Assembly (NCBI RefSeq): GCF_024138165.1 | Contig: NZ_CP100000.1 | Span: 992,001 to 1,056,000 of the forward strand | DNA length: 64,000 nt | Reading direction: 5' to 3' | Source of the DNA: Halorussus vallis | GTDB taxonomy: Archaea > Halobacteriota > Halobacteria > Halobacteriales > Haladaptataceae | Program-made: the position numbers and the translations under genes | The notes under the pieces: generated by a model | Seen by the model: only the letters and a program-made list of their open reading frames with translations | What the model was told of the DNA's origin: nothing | Database searches by the model: none | In this document: positions 24,531-33,150 of the stretch, one piece after another | How the letters are laid out: the number at the start of each line of letters is the position of its first letter | Position numbering within the stretch: position 1 is the first letter of the stretch

Positions 24531-25544
24531 ATGATAGTCGAGGGCACCGTCGTCCGCGGCCCCGAGTTCGAACCGGTCGAGGGACGGGTCGTGGTCGAGG
24601 ACGGCGAAATCGCCGCGGTCGAGGAGGCCTCGGTCGACTCCTCGAAGGTCGTCCTGCCGGCGTTCGTCAACGCGCACACCCACATCGGCGACTCCATCGC
24701 CAAGGAGGCCGGCGGCGGCCTGAGCCTGGACGAACTGGTCGCGCCGCCCGACGGCCTGAAACACCGACTCCTCCGGGCGGCCTCCCGCGAGGAGAAGGTC
24801 GAGGCGATGCGGCGGTCGGTGCGGTTCATGCGGACGACCGGAACGAGTTCGTTCATGGAGTTCCGCGAGGGCGGCGTCGAGGGCGTCTACGCGCTCCAGG
24901 AGGCGGTCGACGGACTCGACGTCGAACCGGTCGTCCTGGGCCGCGAGACGGTCGACGCGATGGAAGCGGGCGACGGCTTCGGCGCGAGCGGCGCGCGCGA
25001 CGCCGAGTTCGGCCGGGAGCGAAACGCCACCGCGAAGGCGGACAAACTGTTCGGCATCCACGCCGGCGAGCGCGACCCGACCGACATCAACCCCGCGCTC
25101 GACCTGAATCCGGACTTCCTGGTCCACGTGGTCCACCCCGAACCGCTCCACCTCGAACGCATCGAGGACCGCAGCGTGCCGGTCGTGGTGTGCCCGCGCT
25201 CGAACCTGGTGACCGGAGTCGGCACGCCGCCTATCGCGGAACTGGTCGACCGAACCACCGTCGCGCTCGGCACCGACAACGTGATGCTGAACAGTCCGTC
25301 GATGTTCCGCGAGATGGAGTTCGCGTCGAAACTCGCCGACGTGTCGGCCCGCGAGGTGCTCCGGATGGCGACGTACAACGGCGCGCGCATCGCCGGACTG
25401 AACTGCGGCGTCGTCGAGGAGGGCATGGACGCGAAGCTCCTCGTGCTGGACGGCGACTCCGACAACCTCGCCGGCGCTCAGGACGTGGTCCGGGCGGTCG
25501 TCCGGCGGGCGGGCGCCAGCGACGTCGAAGACGTAATCCTGTAG
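24531..25544 (+). CDS. amidohydrolase family protein
   Basis: A 337-residue metal-dependent hydrolase of the amidohydrolase superfamily (cytosine/chlorohydrolase-like branch). Metal ligands are visible: NAHTHIGD near residue 48, His in KLFGIHAGE, His in VHVVHPEPLHLE, and the catalytic Asp in VALGTDNVMLNSPSM. N- and C-terminal strands form the flanking beta-sandwich (EGTVVRGPEFEPVEGRVVVE; VVEEGMDAKLLVLDGD). This branch deaminates or dechlorinates heterocycles, but the exact substrate is not predictable. It is preceded by repeat copy E and by a Shine-Dalgarno-like element. Monocistronic by spacing. Confidence 0.88.
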   Translation: MIVEGTVVRGPEFEPVEGRVVVEDGEIAAVEEASVDSSKVVLPAFVNAHTHIGDSIAKEAGGGLSLDELVAPPDGLKHRLLRAASREEKVEAMRRSVRFMRTTGTSSFMEFREGGVEGVYALQEAVDGLDVEPVVLGRETVDAMEAGDGFGASGARDAEFGRERNATAKADKLFGIHAGERDPTDINPALDLNPDFLVHVVHPEPLHLERIEDRSVPVVVCPRSNLVTGVGTPPIAELVDRTTVALGTDNVMLNSPSMFREMEFASKLADVSAREVLRMATYNGARIAGLNCGVVEEGMDAKLLVLDGDSDNLAGAQDVVRAVVRRAGASDVEDVIL

Positions 25545-25618
25545 GCTCGCCGTCGGCTTCCGGGTCGGCGCACGGCGAACAGTTAAGGTGCGCGATATGC
25601 TACTAGTTATCGAGCCAC

Positions 25619-26113
25619 ATGTACGACCGGATACTCGTGCCGACCGACGGTTCGGCCGAGACGGAGCGGGCGGTCGCCCACGCCGCCGACCTGGCCACCG
25701 CGCACGACGCGGAACTGCACGCCGTCTACGTCGTCGACGCCGCGACGTTCGCGGGCCTGCCGATGGAGGCCTCGTGGGACGGCATCACCGAGACGCTCCA
25801 CGGGGAGGGCGAGGCGGCCCTCGAGCGGGTCGAATCGATCGCCGACGACCGCGGCGTCGCGGTCACCACCCACCTGTTGGAGGGGTCGCCGAGCAAACGC
25901 ATCGTCCAGTGGGCCGAAGGCGAAGACTGCGACCTCGTGGTGATGGGCACCCACGGTCGCGGCGGCATCGACCGACTGCTCCTGGGGAGCGTCGCCGAGC
26001 GCGTCGTCCGGGCCTGCAAGGTCCCGGTGCTGACGGTCCGGGTCGGCGACGACGAGGAGACGCCGACGGCGAGCGAGGCGAGCGCCGAAACCGAATCCGC
26101 CGTCGTCGAGTGA
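25619..26113 (+). CDS. universal stress protein (UspA family)
   Basis: A 164-residue single Usp domain. It begins MYDRILVPTDGSAETERAVA, the usual nucleotide-binding first strand, and contains VMGTHGRGGIDRLLLGSVAERV, matching the ATP-binding G-x2-G-x9-G-S signature. An acidic Glu/Ala/Ser tail (about residues 140-164) is typical of halophilic versions. Usp proteins act in stress signalling as ATP-binding dimers; the particular function is unknown. It ends 2 nt before the stop codon of the convergent birA. Confidence 0.93.
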   Translation: MYDRILVPTDGSAETERAVAHAADLATAHDAELHAVYVVDAATFAGLPMEASWDGITETLHGEGEAALERVESIADDRGVAVTTHLLEGSPSKRIVQWAEGEDCDLVVMGTHGRGGIDRLLLGSVAERVVRACKVPVLTVRVGDDEETPTASEASAETESAVVE

Positions 26114-26114
26114 G

Positions 26115-27152
26115 TCAGGCCGGGCGAAGGTGCTCGCAGTCGCCCGCGAGGACCCAAACCTCTTCTCCGTCGTCCGTCTCGACCACGAGCGCGCCCGGCG
26201 AAACCACGTCGACGGCCTCGCCGACGACCGCACCGTCGGCGGTTTCGACCCGCACGCGCTGGCCGAGCGTCGCCGACCGCTCTCGCCAGGCGTCCAGAAT
26301 CGAATCGGGGTCGCCCCGGAGTTCGTCGAACCGCTCCAGCAGTCGCTGGACGAAGATTCGGCGGTCCACATCGTCTTCATGCTCTCCGTCGCTCTCGCTC
26401 CGAGCGGAGCGCCGCGCGCGGCGCTCCGCTCGGAGACTGGTCGCGCCATCGGGGAGTGCCTCGGCGTCCAGGTTGGCGTTGACGCCGATTCCGACGACGA
26501 CCCACGAGACGCTGTCGGCCTCGCCCTCCATCTCGGTCAGGACGCCCGCGAGTTTTCGGCCGCCGCGCTCGCCGGTGTCACCCACTAGAACACCGTCGGA
26601 CCGAAGGTCCGACGAGCCCTCGTTCGGTCCACTCACGAGAACGTCGTTCGGCCACTTGATTTCGGCGGGGACGCCCGCCTCCCGGGCGGCGTCGGCGACC
26701 GCGACGGCGGCCGCTAAGGTCAACAGTGGCACGCGGGCGGGCGGCAGGGCCGGCCGGAGGACGAGACTGCACCAGACGCCGCCGCGCGGCGACGACCACT
26801 CGCGGTCGAGTCGACCCCGGCCGCCGGTCTGCTCGTCGGCCAGCACGGCGACGTCGCCCGCGCTCGCGACCGCGAGTTCGCGAGCGCGGGCGTTCGTGCT
26901 GTCGACCGAGTCGTGGTATTCGACGTCGAACGGCGCGTCCAGACCGAACTCGACCGCCGCCTCGCCGTACTCCGGGACGGCCGCCAGCGCGTAGCCGTCG
27001 GCCCCGCTCTCGACCTCGAAGCCGGCGTTGCGGAGCGCCTCGACGTGCTTCCAGACCGCGTTACGCGAGATTCCGAGCCGGTCGGCGAGCGCCGGTCCGG
27101 TGACGGGACCGTCGGCCAGGGCGGCGAGGACGGCCCGGCGAGTGTCGTTCAT
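26115..27152 (-). CDS. birA: biotin--[acetyl-CoA-carboxylase] ligase (BirA)
   Basis: A 345-residue BirA. The N-terminal winged helix (residues ~1-60, with LADRLGISRNAVWKHVEALR) implies a regulatory DNA-binding role as well. The catalytic domain has GRGRLDREWSSPRGG and the lysine motif IKWPNDVLV, and a C-terminal SH3-like domain follows. It attaches biotin to the carrier domain of PccA, encoded 0.7 kb away. I start at MNDTRRAVLAAL because the winged helix then starts at once; an ATG nine codons upstream is possible. A 38-nt perfect palindrome (26398-26435) encodes a low-complexity insert (LRAERRARRSARS) at residues ~240-252, between conserved parts of the fold. Confidence 0.93.
   Translation of the reverse strand: MNDTRRAVLAALADGPVTGPALADRLGISRNAVWKHVEALRNAGFEVESGADGYALAAVPEYGEAAVEFGLDAPFDVEYHDSVDSTNARARELAVASAGDVAVLADEQTGGRGRLDREWSSPRGGVWCSLVLRPALPPARVPLLTLAAAVAVADAAREAGVPAEIKWPNDVLVSGPNEGSSDLRSDGVLVGDTGERGGRKLAGVLTEMEGEADSVSWVVVGIGVNANLDAEALPDGATSLRAERRARRSARSESDGEHEDDVDRRIFVQRLLERFDELRGDPDSILDAWRERSATLGQRVRVETADGAVVGEAVDVVSPGALVVETDDGEEVWVLAGDCEHLRPA
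26398..26435. repeat. perfect 38-nt palindrome inside birA
   Basis: CTCCGAGCGGAGCGCCGCG followed directly by its exact reverse complement, in frame with birA. The translated Arg/Ala/Ser segment is unlike the rest of the protein and lies between conserved regions. It has the same length as the palindrome in repeat copy A (6031-6068). Confidence 0.85.
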
Positions 27153-27248
27153 GGCCGCGAGTACCACCGGTCGGAACAAGAATGGCTTGCTTCCGCCGCG
27201 CTCGCGGTGCGTCCGTCGGCGACGGTTCGTCCCCGGCCGCGGCCCTCG

Positions 27249-27608
27249 TCACCCGGGCATCTCGGCGGCCGCGTCGAGGAGGTCCTCGACCTCTCGCCGG
27301 TCGATTTCGAGTTCCGTGGTTTCGGTCTCCTCGTCGTAGGCGACGATGCCGGCGCTCGCCAGTTGCGGGAGGTGGACGTGGTACAGCGACGCGTGGGCCT
27401 TCTCGTACTCGCGTTCGGAGTCGTCGGGCGACGAGAGGTGGTCGGCGATGTCCGAGACGGAGGCCCGCCGGTCGCGTTCGAGCAGATAGTCGACCGTCTC
27501 GCGGCGGTCGGCCTCCGAGAGCGCGTGAAGCATCTCGTCGGTGATCGCGGTCGTCTGTGCGTCGGCTTCGGTCAGTCCGGTGTCGGCTATCGTGCGTTCG
27601 TCACTCAT
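27249..27608 (-). CDS. DUF7344-type winged-helix regulator
   Basis: A 119-residue winged-helix protein: DEMLHALSEADRRETVDYLL forms the first helices, VSDIADHLSS the turn, and HASLYHVHLPQLASAGIVAYD the family's recognition helix and wing. It sits between birA and pccA on the same strand (97 nt and 283 nt gaps), so it may regulate biotin or propionyl-CoA carboxylase genes, though only position supports this. AT-rich elements (TACTTAAATCG) lie about 110 nt upstream of the ATG, suggesting either a leader or a different start site. Confidence 0.85.
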   Translation of the reverse strand: MSDERTIADTGLTEADAQTTAITDEMLHALSEADRRETVDYLLERDRRASVSDIADHLSSPDDSEREYEKAHASLYHVHLPQLASAGIVAYDEETETTELEIDRREVEDLLDAAAEMPG

Positions 27609-27891
27609 GGTATCGGGGAGCTGGTGTGTTCGTCGACGAGAGCGGTGGTCGAACGAGTGTACCCCAACCTCGCACGGAAGTCCAGTAAGGATTGAGCATG
27701 AATAAAGAGGCGATTTAAGTACCGACCGGGCGTCTCGGCGGGCGAGCGCCGACCGTCCCTTGACTACGAAAGCGACGTCGGCCGTACCGCCGTCGACGGC
27801 GGGTCGGCCGATTCGCGGCGGTTGGCCGCCAATCGGCCGGAACGGGAAATCGACAGATGAGAAAATCGACCGGGAAAGAGAGTCGGCCGAA

Positions 27892-29730
27892 TCAGTCGAT
27901 GACGATGAGCACGTCGCCCATGTCTACGCTGTCGCCCTCGGAAACCGCGACCTGGGTGACCGTGCCGCCGCGGTTGGCGACCACGTCGTTCTCCATCTTC
28001 ATCGCCTCTAGCACGCAGACGACGTCCCCGGAGGCCACCTCGTCGCCCTCCTCGACCTTCACGTCGAGGATGGTGCCCTGCATCTCGGCGGTGACGCTCT
28101 CGCCTTCACCCTCGGCGGCGGCGGTCTCCTCGCTCCCGCCGTCGCCGCCCGCAGGCTGAGGCTTCTGGCCACCACTTGCGCCGGCGTCCCCGACGGGAAT
28201 CGCGGCCGCGCCGCGCTCTTCGAGGTCGACCTCGAAGCGCTTGCCGTTGACCTCGACGGTGAACTCACGCTCGACGACCTCCTCGTCGTCGCCGGCCGTC
28301 GACTCGGTGTCGGTGCCCCACTTCTCCTGGGCCTCGTCGATGCGCTCGGGGTCGAGCGTGTGGTCGAGGTACTTCGTGGTGTGGGTGCCGGTCACGAACG
28401 CCTCGTCGGTCAGCATCAGGCGGTGGAACGGGACGATGGTCGGGATGCCCTGGATGTCGTACTCGGCGAGCGCACGCTTCGACCGGGCGATGCACTCCTC
28501 GCGGTCGGAGGCGTGAACGATGAGTTTCGCGATCATCGAGTCGTAGTCGGTCACGAGGTCGTCGCCCTGCCGGAGCGCGTCGTCGACGCGGACGCCGATG
28601 CCGCCCGGCGGGTCGTAGGTCGTGAGTTTGCCGCCGGTCGCGGGCGCGAAGTCCTCGGCGGCGTTCTCGGCGTTGATGCGGAACTCCATCGCGTGGCCCT
28701 CCAGTTCGACGTCGTCCTGGGCGAAGGCCAGTTCCTCGTCGGCGGCGACCCGGACCTGCCACTTCACGATGTCGATGCCGGTCAGCATCTCGGTGACGGT
28801 GTGCTCGACCTGGATGCGGGTGTTGACTTCGAGGAAGTAGAAGTTCGCGTCGGTCCCGAGGAGTTCGCCGTCCTCGCGGTCCGGGTCGTCCTCCACGAGG
28901 AACTCGAAGGTGCCGGCGTTGTAGTAGCCCGCGGCGTCGGCGCCCCGGCGGGCCGCCTCGCCGATCTGCTCGCGGAGTTCGTCGGTCAGTGCGGGCGACG
29001 GCCCCTCTTCGATGACCTTCTGGTGGCGGCGCTGGAGCGAGCAGTCCCGCTCACCGAGGTGGCGGACGTTGCCGTGGTGGTCGGCGATGATCTGGACCTC
29101 GATGTGGCGGGGGTTCTCGAGGTAGCGCTCGAGGTAGACGTTGGCGTTGTCGAAGTACGCCTCGCCCTCGCGCTTGGCGGATTCGAGTTGGTCCTCGGCC
29201 TCCTCGGGGCCGCGGACGACCTTCATGCCGCGGCCGCCGCCGCCGCCCTCGGCCTTGATGGCGACCGGGTAGCCGTGCTCGTCGCCGAACTCCTTGACTT
29301 CCTCGGGGTCCTCGACGGGGTCGGTCGTCCCCGGGACGATGGGCACGTCGGCCTCGCGCATCGTCTTACGGGCCTTGGTCTTCTCGCCGAGTTGCTCCAT
29401 CGAATCGCTGGTCGGGCCGATCCACTGGACGCCGTCGGTCGCTTCGACGGCCGCGGCGAACTCGGCGTTCTCCGCGAGGAAGCCGTATCCGGGGTGGATG
29501 GCGTCGGCACCGGCCTTCTGGGCGGCCTCGATGACCGCGTCGTGGTCGAGGTACGAGTCGGCCGCGCGGGCCGGTCCGACGTTGTACGCCTCGTCGGCGT
29601 AGCGGACGTGTCCGGAGTCCTTGTCGGCCTCGCTGTAGACGGCGACGGTGTCGATGCCCAACTCCTCGCAGGCTCGCATGACGCGAACCGCGATTTCACC
29701 TCGGTTGGCGACCAGAACCTTGTCGAACAT
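27892..29730 (-). CDS. pccA: propionyl/acetyl-CoA carboxylase, biotin carboxylase plus biotin carrier subunit
   Basis: A 612-residue fused subunit. Residues 1-450 are biotin carboxylase: N-terminus [23 protein letters not shown]-grasp with the Gly-rich loop [12 protein letters not shown], and [17 protein letters not shown]. After an acidic/Gly linker the last ~75 residues are a biotinyl domain with Lys578 in LEAMKMEND as the biotin site. With the carboxyltransferase PccB and the small PccX it makes methylmalonyl-CoA from propionyl-CoA. In haloarchaea the same complex can also accept acetyl-CoA. The genes for PccB and PccX are 7 kb away on the same strand; birA is close by. Start and length are normal. 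Confidence 0.95.
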   Translation of the reverse strand: MFDKVLVANRGEIAVRVMRACEELGIDTVAVYSEADKDSGHVRYADEAYNVGPARAADSYLDHDAVIEAAQKAGADAIHPGYGFLAENAEFAAAVEATDGVQWIGPTSDSMEQLGEKTKARKTMREADVPIVPGTTDPVEDPEEVKEFGDEHGYPVAIKAEGGGGGRGMKVVRGPEEAEDQLESAKREGEAYFDNANVYLERYLENPRHIEVQIIADHHGNVRHLGERDCSLQRRHQKVIEEGPSPALTDELREQIGEAARRGADAAGYYNAGTFEFLVEDDPDREDGELLGTDANFYFLEVNTRIQVEHTVTEMLTGIDIVKWQVRVAADEELAFAQDDVELEGHAMEFRINAENAAEDFAPATGGKLTTYDPPGGIGVRVDDALRQGDDLVTDYDSMIAKLIVHASDREECIARSKRALAEYDIQGIPTIVPFHRLMLTDEAFVTGTHTTKYLDHTLDPERIDEAQEKWGTDTESTAGDDEEVVEREFTVEVNGKRFEVDLEERGAAAIPVGDAGASGGQKPQPAGGDGGSEETAAAEGEGESVTAEMQGTILDVKVEEGDEVASGDVVCVLEAMKMENDVVANRGGTVTQVAVSEGDSVDMGDVLIVID

Positions 29731-29995
29731 TCGTACGGGAACATATTCCAGAAGGCTACCTCATTCTGTCGGTTCACGCCAACTGAACCGAGACGTTCGT
29801 CCACTTCGAATTCGGAGTCGGTTGACCGGCCCGGAAAGCCCCGAGATGCGGGACGCGAAGCGCGGACTGTGAGGGCGTGAACGCGTGACGTGCGACGCCA
29901 AACCGCGACAGGGCGCGAGGAATCCGACGAGACCGAAACCCGGGACAAAGCACTTACCGGCCCGCCGAGGAGGTCGAACCAACGACGGTCAAACG

Positions 29996-30553
29996 ATGAC
30001 GAGACGACTCCGAATCGGCGGCGCCGGCGCGCTGAGTGGCGGCGCTCTGCTCGCACTCGTCCCCGCGCTGGACGGCGCGTACCCTGGATACGTCGCCGCC
30101 GTGGCGCTGGCGTCGCCGCTGTTGCTCGTCGGCGCGACGGCGCTCTACCTTGAACATCGAACCGTGCTGAGTCACCCCGAGGAGGTCGGTTTCGGCGCAC
30201 TCGCGCTCGGTCTGCTCGTAGTGACCGCGGCGGCCGTCGTCTACGCGGCGGCCGGCGGCGGAAGCGTCGCGGTCGGTTTCGTCGTCGGACTCCCCGCCGT
30301 CGCCGGCGCGGCGGTCGCCGCGGTCGGGTCGGCCCTCTTCGCTCGCGGCCTCTCCCGGACGGGCGCGATTCCCCGGTGGCTCGCGCTCCTCGTCGCGCTC
30401 GCGCCGTTCGTCGACCCGGTGGCGAACGGACTGCTCGCGGCCGTCGTCCCGTTCGGTGTCTCGATTACGGGACTCGCGTGGGTCGCGCTCGGCGTCCACC
30501 GCTGGCAGGAGAGCGAATCGACTCGGCGCGCTCACGGCGCGCCGAGTCGGTGA
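29996..30553 (+). CDS. multi-pass membrane protein, 185 aa, unknown function
   Basis: Five or six hydrophobic helices fill the sequence (for example GALSGGALLALVPAL, YVAAVALASPLLLVGATALYL, ALALGLLVVTAAAVVYAAA, GFVVGLPAVAGAAVAAVGSAL and PRWLALLVALAPFV). Only short loops are present, with no catalytic motif. The ATG at 29996 is chosen because upstream codons are Pro/Arg/Lys-rich and unlike coding sequence. The last codons (ESTRRAHGAPSR) coincide with a 13-bp-stem hairpin (30519-30549) that ends just before the stop. No family is recognised. Confidence 0.7.
   Translation: MTRRLRIGGAGALSGGALLALVPALDGAYPGYVAAVALASPLLLVGATALYLEHRTVLSHPEEVGFGALALGLLVVTAAAVVYAAAGGGSVAVGFVVGLPAVAGAAVAAVGSALFARGLSRTGAIPRWLALLVALAPFVDPVANGLLAAVVPFGVSITGLAWVALGVHRWQESESTRRAHGAPSR
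30519..30549. repeat. GC-rich hairpin overlapping the end of the membrane-protein gene
   Basis: CGACTCGGCGCGC, loop TCACG, then GCGCGCCGAGTCG, ending 1 nt before the stop codon. It could work as a 3' stability or termination hairpin, or be another palindrome insertion like those in birA and the CitG-like gene. Confidence 0.7.
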
Positions 30554-30717
30554 CCGGACGACCTTCCGCGTTCCATACGCTCCGGTCCCCCCTACCTCGG
30601 CGATGGCCGCGGCGCTTCGACCCGACGCGCCGACGGAGACGGGTCCGAAGGCCACGAACCGCCCTCGAAACCGACCGAACCGTCACCTCCAAGTCGGCGG
30701 TCCGTCGTCGGTATCGT

Positions 30718-31251
30718 ATGGAACTCCGCCGTCTTCCCGCGACCGAGGACGCCGTCCGCCGCTACGTCGAACGGTTATGGCTGCCGTATCACCGCGACCT
30801 CGAAGCGACAGTCGAGGCTCACGCGCTCGCCGACGACGTCGACCTCGTCGCAGAGGAGGTTGAGTTTCGACTCGGCCGTCTCGAATCGGACGACTACCGG
30901 GCGTGGATCGCTGTCGACGCGACCGACGAGGACGTGGCCGAAGACGTCGATTTCGCCGACGTCGAAGCAGAGTTGGCGGGCTTCGTGACGACCGAACTCG
31001 ACGAATCGCCGTCCGTCTTCGACCGACCCGACCGCCTGGTCGTCGGCGACATCTACGTCCGCGAATCCTACCGCGGAACGGGACTTGCCCGCCGTCTCGT
31101 GGACCGCGCCCGAGAACGGGCGCGATCCGCGGGGTGTTCGGAACTCGCGCTCGACGTCGACGTCGACAACGAACGCGCACTCGCCTTCTACGAGAAACTC
31201 GGCTTCGAGACGACCCGCCGCCGGATGACGGTCGCCGTCGACGGACCCTGA
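30718..31251 (+). CDS. GNAT family N-acetyltransferase
   Basis: A 177-residue acyl-CoA-dependent acetyltransferase. The acetyl-CoA-binding motif A is IYVRESYRGTGLARRLVDRA (about residues 118-137), followed by motif B, LDVDVDNERALAFYEKLGF, at the C-terminus. The N-terminal half is acidic (AEEVEFRLGRLESDDYRAWI), as usual in halophiles. The ATG at 30718 gives the normal GNAT length and the family start MELRRLPATE. The substrate amine is unknown, and the gene has no obvious partner. Confidence 0.9.
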   Translation: MELRRLPATEDAVRRYVERLWLPYHRDLEATVEAHALADDVDLVAEEVEFRLGRLESDDYRAWIAVDATDEDVAEDVDFADVEAELAGFVTTELDESPSVFDRPDRLVVGDIYVRESYRGTGLARRLVDRARERARSAGCSELALDVDVDNERALAFYEKLGFETTRRRMTVAVDGP

Positions 31252-31499
31252 GTCGCCGGGGACCGTCGACGAAGGCGGAACGTCGGGGGATACGCGCCTG
31301 TGACCATCGAGTCGGAGTGTCACACCACGGACACCATTATACGCCGGACCTCCGATACCCCGAACGAAACGCGACGGACCGCCTCGTTCGCCGACGGCGC
31401 GAGCGAATCCGACTCCGAGAAGAACGACATGAGATTCCGAACCCAGTCCCGACGACGAACCGCCATCGAATCGACCGCGCGCACCGCGAGAGGGGCGCG

Positions 31500-32321
31500 A
31501 TGACCGACATGGACCCCCGGCGGTACTACGACGAGTTCGCCGAAGGCGAGTGGGAGCGCCTGGACCGCGACCCCGTAACCCGGATGGAGTTCGAGAACAC
31601 CGTCGACTACCTGGAGCAATTCCTGCCCGAGTCGGGACGCGTCCTCGACGCGGGCGGTGGCGCGGGCCGGTACACCGTCTGGCTGGCCGAGCGCGGCTAC
31701 GACGTCGAACACCTCGACCTGAGCGTCGAACAGGTGCGCATCACCCGCGAGAAGGCCGACGAACGCGGCGTCGCCGAGCGCGTCGCGTGCCGGCATGGCG
31801 ACCTGCGCGAGTTACCCTTCGCCGACGGGGAGTTCGACGCCGTCTGCTGTCTCGGCGGCCCCCTCAGCCACGTGGTCGACCCCGACGAGCGCGCCGCGGC
31901 GACGGCTGAATTGCGGCGGGTCGCCCGCGACGGAGTACCCGTCTTCGTCTCGGTCATCGGCCGCTTCGCCATGCTCCGAGACGTCCTCAAATTCTGCCTC
32001 GACGCGGAACACGGCCTACTCGCGCCCATCGCCGAGGACGGCGACTACACCGCCGAGCGCGCCGCGAAGTACGCCGACGGCGAGGGGTGGGCGGAGTGCC
32101 ACGGCTTCCGCGTCGACGAGTTCGAAGCCGAACTGGAAGCCGCGAATCTGGGGGTCGAGCGACTGGTCGGATTAGAGAACGTCGCCAACCGGATGAAGCG
32201 CGAACTCGCCGAGGCCGACGAGGCGGCGGTCGAGTCGGTCCGCGATGTCGTCCGGGCGCTCCGGGAGGACCGTACCGCGGTCGACTTCTCCGAGCACATC
32301 CTCGCCGTCTGTCGCGCGTGA
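31500..32321 (+). CDS. class I SAM-dependent methyltransferase
   Basis: A 273-residue small-molecule-type methyltransferase. Motif I VLDAGGGAGRYTVWLAERGY (residues ~46-65) binds SAM, followed by the acidic residue in VEHLDLSVEQ and motif II/III in LPFADGEFDAVCCLGGPLSH. The C-terminal part has a lid-like region (HGFRVDEFEAELEAANLGVE). The start is the ATG at 31500; MDPRRYYDEF three codons later is also possible. It lies in a 248-base gap containing a TATA-like CATTATACG (near 31337), so the mRNA may have a long leader. Substrate unknown. Confidence 0.85.
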   Translation: MTDMDPRRYYDEFAEGEWERLDRDPVTRMEFENTVDYLEQFLPESGRVLDAGGGAGRYTVWLAERGYDVEHLDLSVEQVRITREKADERGVAERVACRHGDLRELPFADGEFDAVCCLGGPLSHVVDPDERAAATAELRRVARDGVPVFVSVIGRFAMLRDVLKFCLDAEHGLLAPIAEDGDYTAERAAKYADGEGWAECHGFRVDEFEAELEAANLGVERLVGLENVANRMKRELAEADEAAVESVRDVVRALREDRTAVDFSEHILAVCRA

Positions 32322-32381
32322 GCCACCCACCGGGAGGCCGTCGAAAATACGTGGAATCGCGATTCGCCGAGACGACGCGGG

Positions 32382-33098
32382 TCAGGACCCGGTCGCCGTG
32401 GTGTTGGTCGAGGCGGTCGCGTTCGTCGTCCGGATTCCGAGTATCGGCCCGGTCGTCGCGGTCACGAGCGCCGTGGTCCGTTGGCCCTCGGGCGTCCGGA
32501 GCGCGACGCCGTAGGTGAGTTCACCTCGGCGGAGTCCGGCGTTGATGACCGTTCCGTTCGTCCGATTCTCGACCAGGCGGATGGCCTCGTCGACCGGGCG
32601 GAGCGCGCCGTAGTCGAACGCCTGCCCGCCGAGGTACTCCCGACCGACGACCGTGACGTTGGAACGGACCGCTGTCACGCGCGGGGACGTCGCGTCGACC
32701 GTGACCTGCGTGATGCTCCGGTTCTGGTGGAGAATCGTCACGTTGAACGCGGGCGTCCCGTTCTGGCTCGCGAGCGCGACCACGATCGGCTTCCCGTTCG
32801 TTCGGTTCTGGGCGAGTCGTATCGCCTGGAGCGCCGAGACGTTGACCTCGCTCAGGTTGATGCCGCTCTGCTGGAGCGCGGCCCCGGTCCGGTCGCCCGG
32901 AAGCGCGGCGCGGTCCACCCCGGCGAGTCGTTCGGCTACTGCAGTCGTCTGTGACGCTGGCTGTGCTGCTGTCGTCGAGTGTCGTGCTGCAACCCCCACT
33001 CCGCTCGCGCTCCCCACCAGGAGGAGCGCGAGGCCGAGTGACGCGATCTCGTGGTACTCCACAGTCGTGAACCCGTGTTCGCTTCGGCGAACCTCCAC
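32382..33098 (-). CDS. secreted PepSY-domain protein
   Basis: A 238-residue exported protein. The N-terminal hydrophobic segment (IASLGLALLLVGSASGVGVA, about residues 18-37) is a signal or anchor. Two PepSY-like units follow: SALQAIRLAQNRTNGKPIVV with its strand FNVTILHQN near 90-130, and DEAIRLVENRTNGTVINAGL with LTYGVALRTPEGQ near 165-205. PepSY domains often inhibit proteases or bind peptides outside the cell, but no partner is adjacent. The Thr/Asn-rich C-terminus has several NxT glycosylation sequons. Function is inferred from the domain only. Confidence 0.78.
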   Translation of the reverse strand: MEVRRSEHGFTTVEYHEIASLGLALLLVGSASGVGVAARHSTTAAQPASQTTAVAERLAGVDRAALPGDRTGAALQQSGINLSEVNVSALQAIRLAQNRTNGKPIVVALASQNGTPAFNVTILHQNRSITQVTVDATSPRVTAVRSNVTVVGREYLGGQAFDYGALRPVDEAIRLVENRTNGTVINAGLRRGELTYGVALRTPEGQRTTALVTATTGPILGIRTTNATASTNTTATGS

Positions 33099-33150
33099 AA
33101 GAGCGTGCCGGCCGTCGTCACCCCCGCCGAGGGTGCTCCGGGGGCGTCTC

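Noticed and set aside
31300-31503. 67-codon open frame before the methyltransferase
   Set aside because: Composition is Arg/Thr/Ser-rich with no homology, and it overlaps the methyltransferase start; more likely leader or promoter sequence.
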